A DNA stretch of 6,849 nucleotides from contig CAYYOI010000066.1 in assembly GCA_964473285.1 (NCBI GenBank), positions 1 through 6,849 on the forward strand. The letters are read 5' to 3'. Source of the stretch: JBNJGT01 sp964473285 (GTDB lineage: Archaea > Nanobdellota > Nanobdellia > Woesearchaeales > JACJVW01). This document shows positions 5,305 to 6,849 of this stretch, piece after piece (within the stretch, counting starts at the first letter, position 1; the number at the start of each line of letters is the position of its first letter). A program made the translations under genes and the position numbers. Below the pieces are notes generated by a model that saw nothing but the letters and a program-made list of their open reading frames with translations, had not been told where the DNA came from and searched no databases.

Positions 5305-5994
5305 ATGTGGTACGAAGAATACGATTTTATCTCAAATCCATTTACCATAAAGCCACAGGATAGTTCCGAAGATTTCTTCGGGCAAAAGACTCTTGTCAAG
5401 AAGGTAGTAAACCATGTCAAGAAAGGCGAGGTCTGTGTTGTAAGAGGTAAGTATGGTACTGGGAAGACAACTATACTGAAAGGCATAATCGATATGTACA
5501 AGGGCAAGCGCAAGGTTGCTTACTATAATGCTTATACTTCTGAGAGAAGTATTGATTACGAGGACATCCTTGTCCAGGGCGGAAGCAGAATGTCGACTTT
5601 TTTTGGATTGAAGAGCAAGGGTATGATCCTGCTTCTTGATGAGGCCCATAACCTGATGAAAGGAGATTTCGAGAAACTTGCCAATTATTACCTTGATGGT
5701 TATTTCAAGTCTGTAATCCTTGTGACAAGCAAAGTAGATTTCACTTTTCCAAGCATTGTAAAGGATCTTGTCAGTGACAGGGACTATGAGCTGGAGAAAA
5801 TGGGTGAAGAGGATGCTTTCAAGATGGTTGAGAGCAGGCTTGAAGGTGTTGAGCTTCTTGATAAGAAGACTGTCAAGGAGATTCTCAAGAAAAGTGAGTC
5901 ACCAAGGGATTTTCTCATGCGATGTGAGGATGCTTGTCGTTCAGCTGTTGAACGTGGTTCTGAAAAGGTAGAAGAAAAGGATATTCCTGCCTGA
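5305..5994 (+). CDS. AAA+ ATPase, paralogue of the preceding gene, canonical Walker B
   Basis: A 229-residue AAA+ ATPase that aligns end to end with the core of its upstream neighbour. Parallel segments are MWYEEYDFISNP at the N-terminus, Walker A G48-KYGTGKT55, an SIDYEDIL segment (neighbour RIDISNLL), K105-GMILLLDEAH with Walker B D112-E113, the YYLDGYFKSVILVTS sensor-1 strand, and a C-terminal lid containing DFLMRCED (neighbour KFLVNCET). It keeps the catalytic glutamate and lacks the zinc-ribbon tail, so it is the likely hydrolysing partner of the pair. ATG 5305 was chosen because its sequence matches the paralogue's N-terminus and GAGG (5292-5295) lies nine bases upstream; ATG 5296 would add three residues. 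The one-base gap to the upstream stop implies one operon and coupled translation. Tandem duplication followed by divergence is the simplest origin. The target and pathway are not known. Confidence 0.87.
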   Translation: MWYEEYDFISNPFTIKPQDSSEDFFGQKTLVKKVVNHVKKGEVCVVRGKYGTGKTTILKGIIDMYKGKRKVAYYNAYTSERSIDYEDILVQGGSRMSTFFGLKSKGMILLLDEAHNLMKGDFEKLANYYLDGYFKSVILVTSKVDFTFPSIVKDLVSDRDYELEKMGEEDAFKMVESRLEGVELLDKKTVKEILKKSESPRDFLMRCEDACRSAVERGSEKVEEKDIPA

Positions 5995-6001
5995 ACTGAA
6001 C

Positions 6002-6015
6002 GAAACATTTAAAAA
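6002..6015 (+). promoter_or_regulatory. BRE/TATA promoter of the 68-residue zinc-knuckle gene
   Basis: GAAACA (6002-6007) followed by TTTAAAAA (6008-6015) closely repeats the MscS promoter (GGAAACATATTTAAAAG). TTTAAA starts 32 bp before the ATG at 6040, so the transcript should begin within a few bases of the start codon. No Shine-Dalgarno is present. Confidence 0.6.
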
Positions 6016-6018
6016 TCC

Positions 6019-6026
6019 TTTTTTTT
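6019..6026 (+). terminator. T8 tract, probable terminator of the AAA+ operon
   Basis: Eight consecutive T residues lie 25 bases after the stop codon of the second AAA+ gene, with no hairpin. Archaeal RNA polymerase terminates on such T-tracts without a stem. The tract sits between the TATA box and the start codon of the next gene, so terminator and promoter are interleaved. Confidence 0.5.
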
Positions 6027-6039
6027 CTCTTACTATATA

Positions 6040-6246
6040 ATGCCGAAAAAATGTATTCTATGTGGGGAACCTGCACTTTATTGTGTGAAGGGTACGTCTG
6101 ACTATTATTGCGAGGAGTGTGCAAAAGAGAATTTTGCAGATATTGCCTTGCTGGTAAGAGTTGAGGATATTGCCCGCAGACTTAAAGAGCGCTTAGATGA
6201 GATCAAGGTGGATGAAGACGGCCAGGTAATTGTGGATAAGGACTAG
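6040..6246 (+). CDS. Small zinc-knuckle protein, function unknown
   Basis: A 68-residue protein with two CxxC knuckles (C5-I-L-C8 and C24-E-E-C27) about 16 residues apart, the layout of a treble-clef or zinc-ribbon fold. An extra C15 lies between them. A charged amphipathic helix follows at about 41-57 and the C-terminus is acidic. I do not recognise a named family; small stand-alone zinc proteins of this kind are common in archaea. The promoter position and leaderless ATG at 6040 support it as a real gene despite its size. Its TAG stop is interleaved with that of the convergent gene. One zinc ion and an adaptor or nucleic-acid-binding role are inferred. Confidence 0.75.
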   Translation: MPKKCILCGEPALYCVKGTSDYYCEECAKENFADIALLVRVEDIARRLKERLDEIKVDEDGQVIVDKD

Positions 6247-6758
6247 ACTTCTTTTTCAAGCTCCCGTAAGGGTATTGAAAGCTTTCCTGGAACAAACCGT
6301 ATTGCTCCTGCCCATGATTTATACTTGAAATGCGCTGTTCTTACTTCTTCTCCTACAAGAAGGTCTGAATTATGGAGCTTTACCGGGAAATCGCTTTTCT
6401 TTTGTTTTGCGGCAATGAAGGCGTAGTATCTACCTCCTCCTCGAGAGAAGCGGATTGCTGCAAGGATATATTCTTCTTTTCTTCCTATGATCCTTGTCTT
6501 TACTGATAGATAGCTTGACATCTCAGGCATGATAGCCTCAAACATAGGGTCAAGGATAGTGTCCTTTTCCTGGGAGGTCTTTACCTCTGGCTCTTTTTTC
6601 AGGATATCCCTTATCTCTTTTTTTATCCTTGGTGTCTCGATGAATTCAAGAGATGGAACCTTCTTTATCAAAAAATATATTCCATAAGCTGCACCTGCAG
6701 CAAGAATCACGTACAATAAAGGATCTATTCCCGGGCTGATTATGGTTTTCACTTTCAT
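6243..6758 (-). CDS. Membrane-anchored protein of unknown function
   Basis: A 171-residue protein with one strongly hydrophobic segment near its N-terminus (about residues 13-31, PLLYVILAAGAAYGIYFLI) followed by K32-K33, which fits a single signal-anchor helix with no cleavage site apparent. Next comes a charged linker (about 35-70, rich in K and E) and a soluble domain (about 70-171) with a glycine turn S-R-G-G-G-R-Y-Y and several predicted strands. I recognise no family. ATG at 6758 is chosen: it lies 25 bp from the minus-strand TTTAAATA, while an in-frame TTG at 6773 is only about 10 bp from it and could not be in the mRNA. The gene converges on the zinc-knuckle gene with a 4-bp overlap. 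Position of the soluble domain (inside or outside) cannot be decided, though the positive residues after the helix suggest a cytoplasmic side. Confidence 0.75.
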   Translation of the reverse strand: MKVKTIISPGIDPLLYVILAAGAAYGIYFLIKKVPSLEFIETPRIKKEIRDILKKEPEVKTSQEKDTILDPMFEAIMPEMSSYLSVKTRIIGRKEEYILAAIRFSRGGGRYYAFIAAKQKKSDFPVKLHNSDLLVGEEVRTAHFKYKSWAGAIRFVPGKLSIPLRELEKEV

Positions 6759-6775
6759 AAATCTGCCTCGCAAAG

Positions 6776-6790
6776 TATTTAAACTTTTTG
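6776..6790 (-). promoter_or_regulatory. BRE/TATA promoter of the minus-strand membrane protein gene
   Basis: Read on the minus strand, CAAAAAG (6790-6784) precedes TTTAAATA (6783-6776), the same octamer as the rps15 promoter. The first T is 25 bp from the ATG at 6758, the shortest spacing in the window, so the message should be leaderless. Confidence 0.55.
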
Positions 6791-6793
6791 TGC

Positions 6794-6849
6794 TTATGGG
6801 TGTGTAGATATCCTTTCAATAATACGATTTCTAGCTAGCCATAACCATT
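6794..6849 (-). CDS. Possible C-terminal end of a gene running in from the right (partial)
   Basis: One minus-strand frame stays open from the window edge for 17 codons (WLWLARNRIIERISTHP) and stops at TAA (6796-6794). The other two minus-strand frames meet stops within a few codons. The stop lies about 11 bases before the TATA box of the next minus-strand gene, the same stop-to-TATA spacing as elsewhere in this window. Seventeen open codons are weak evidence on their own, and no family can be read from them. Confidence 0.3.
   Translation of the reverse strand, partial: WLWLARNRIIERISTHP

Noticed and set aside
4998..5513. 171-codon antisense open frame across the AAA+ junction
   Set aside because: It is complementary to two well-supported ATPase genes, has a phenylalanine/leucine/isoleucine-rich composition typical of antisense of lysine/glutamate-rich genes, and has no promoter.
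4407..5994. Transposition ATPases (TniB/IstB-like) of a mobile element
   Set aside because: The fold is related, but there is no transposase, terminal inverted repeat or target duplication, and the genes sit beside housekeeping genes with similar base composition.
6759..6773. TTG at 6773 as start of the minus-strand membrane protein
   Set aside because: It is only about 10 bp from the TATA box, so it would precede the transcription start.

Overview
The window looks archaeal, and probably comes from a compact DPANN-type genome (Woesearchaeota/Pacearchaeota-like); the lineage is my inference. The domain call rests on three things. There is an archaeal-type ribosomal protein S15 of 150 residues with the long N-terminal extension. 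It overlaps an archaeal RecJ/GAN-type DHH phosphoesterase gene. TTTAAA/TATA boxes with purine-rich upstream elements sit about 25-32 bp before start codons, as expected for TBP/TFB promoters and leaderless mRNAs. Intergenic regions are very short: a TATA box usually begins 2-15 nt after the preceding stop codon.

Layout, left to right. Positions 1-99 hold a terminator-like hairpin with a T-tract and a TATA box. A RecB/Cas4-like PD-(D/E)XK nuclease with an Fe-S cysteine set and a coiled-coil C-terminal extension follows (100-1278, +). Next is an MscS-family mechanosensitive channel (1316-2362, +). Then comes the pair rps15 (2443-2895, +) and RecJ-like DHH nuclease (2895-4259, +), overlapping by one base (TGATG). 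A 147-nt intergenic region holds a TATA box, a palindrome, a possible 16-codon micro-ORF and a long stem-loop. Two adjacent paralogous AAA+ ATPases follow (4407-5303 and 5305-5994, +): the first has a C-terminal double zinc ribbon and a D-N Walker B, the second a canonical D-E Walker B and no ribbon. A 68-residue zinc-knuckle protein (6040-6246, +) meets tail to tail a membrane-anchored protein of unknown function (6243-6758, -), their stop codons sharing CTAG. The right edge probably carries the last 17 codons of another minus-strand gene.

How the genes may work together. Three groups concern nucleic acid processing: the RecB-like nuclease, the RecJ/GAN-like nuclease and the AAA+ pair. In archaea RecJ-like DHH proteins belong to the replication/repair machinery, so a replication/repair neighbourhood is plausible, but nothing here proves it. 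The least familiar part is the AAA+ pair: its asymmetric ATPase sites, the zinc-ribbon tail on only one subunit and the structured intergenic region before it suggest a two-subunit machine. Most genes appear leaderless. The rps15 operon is the clearest exception, with an approximately 40-nt leader, a hairpin and a strong GGAGG Shine-Dalgarno.
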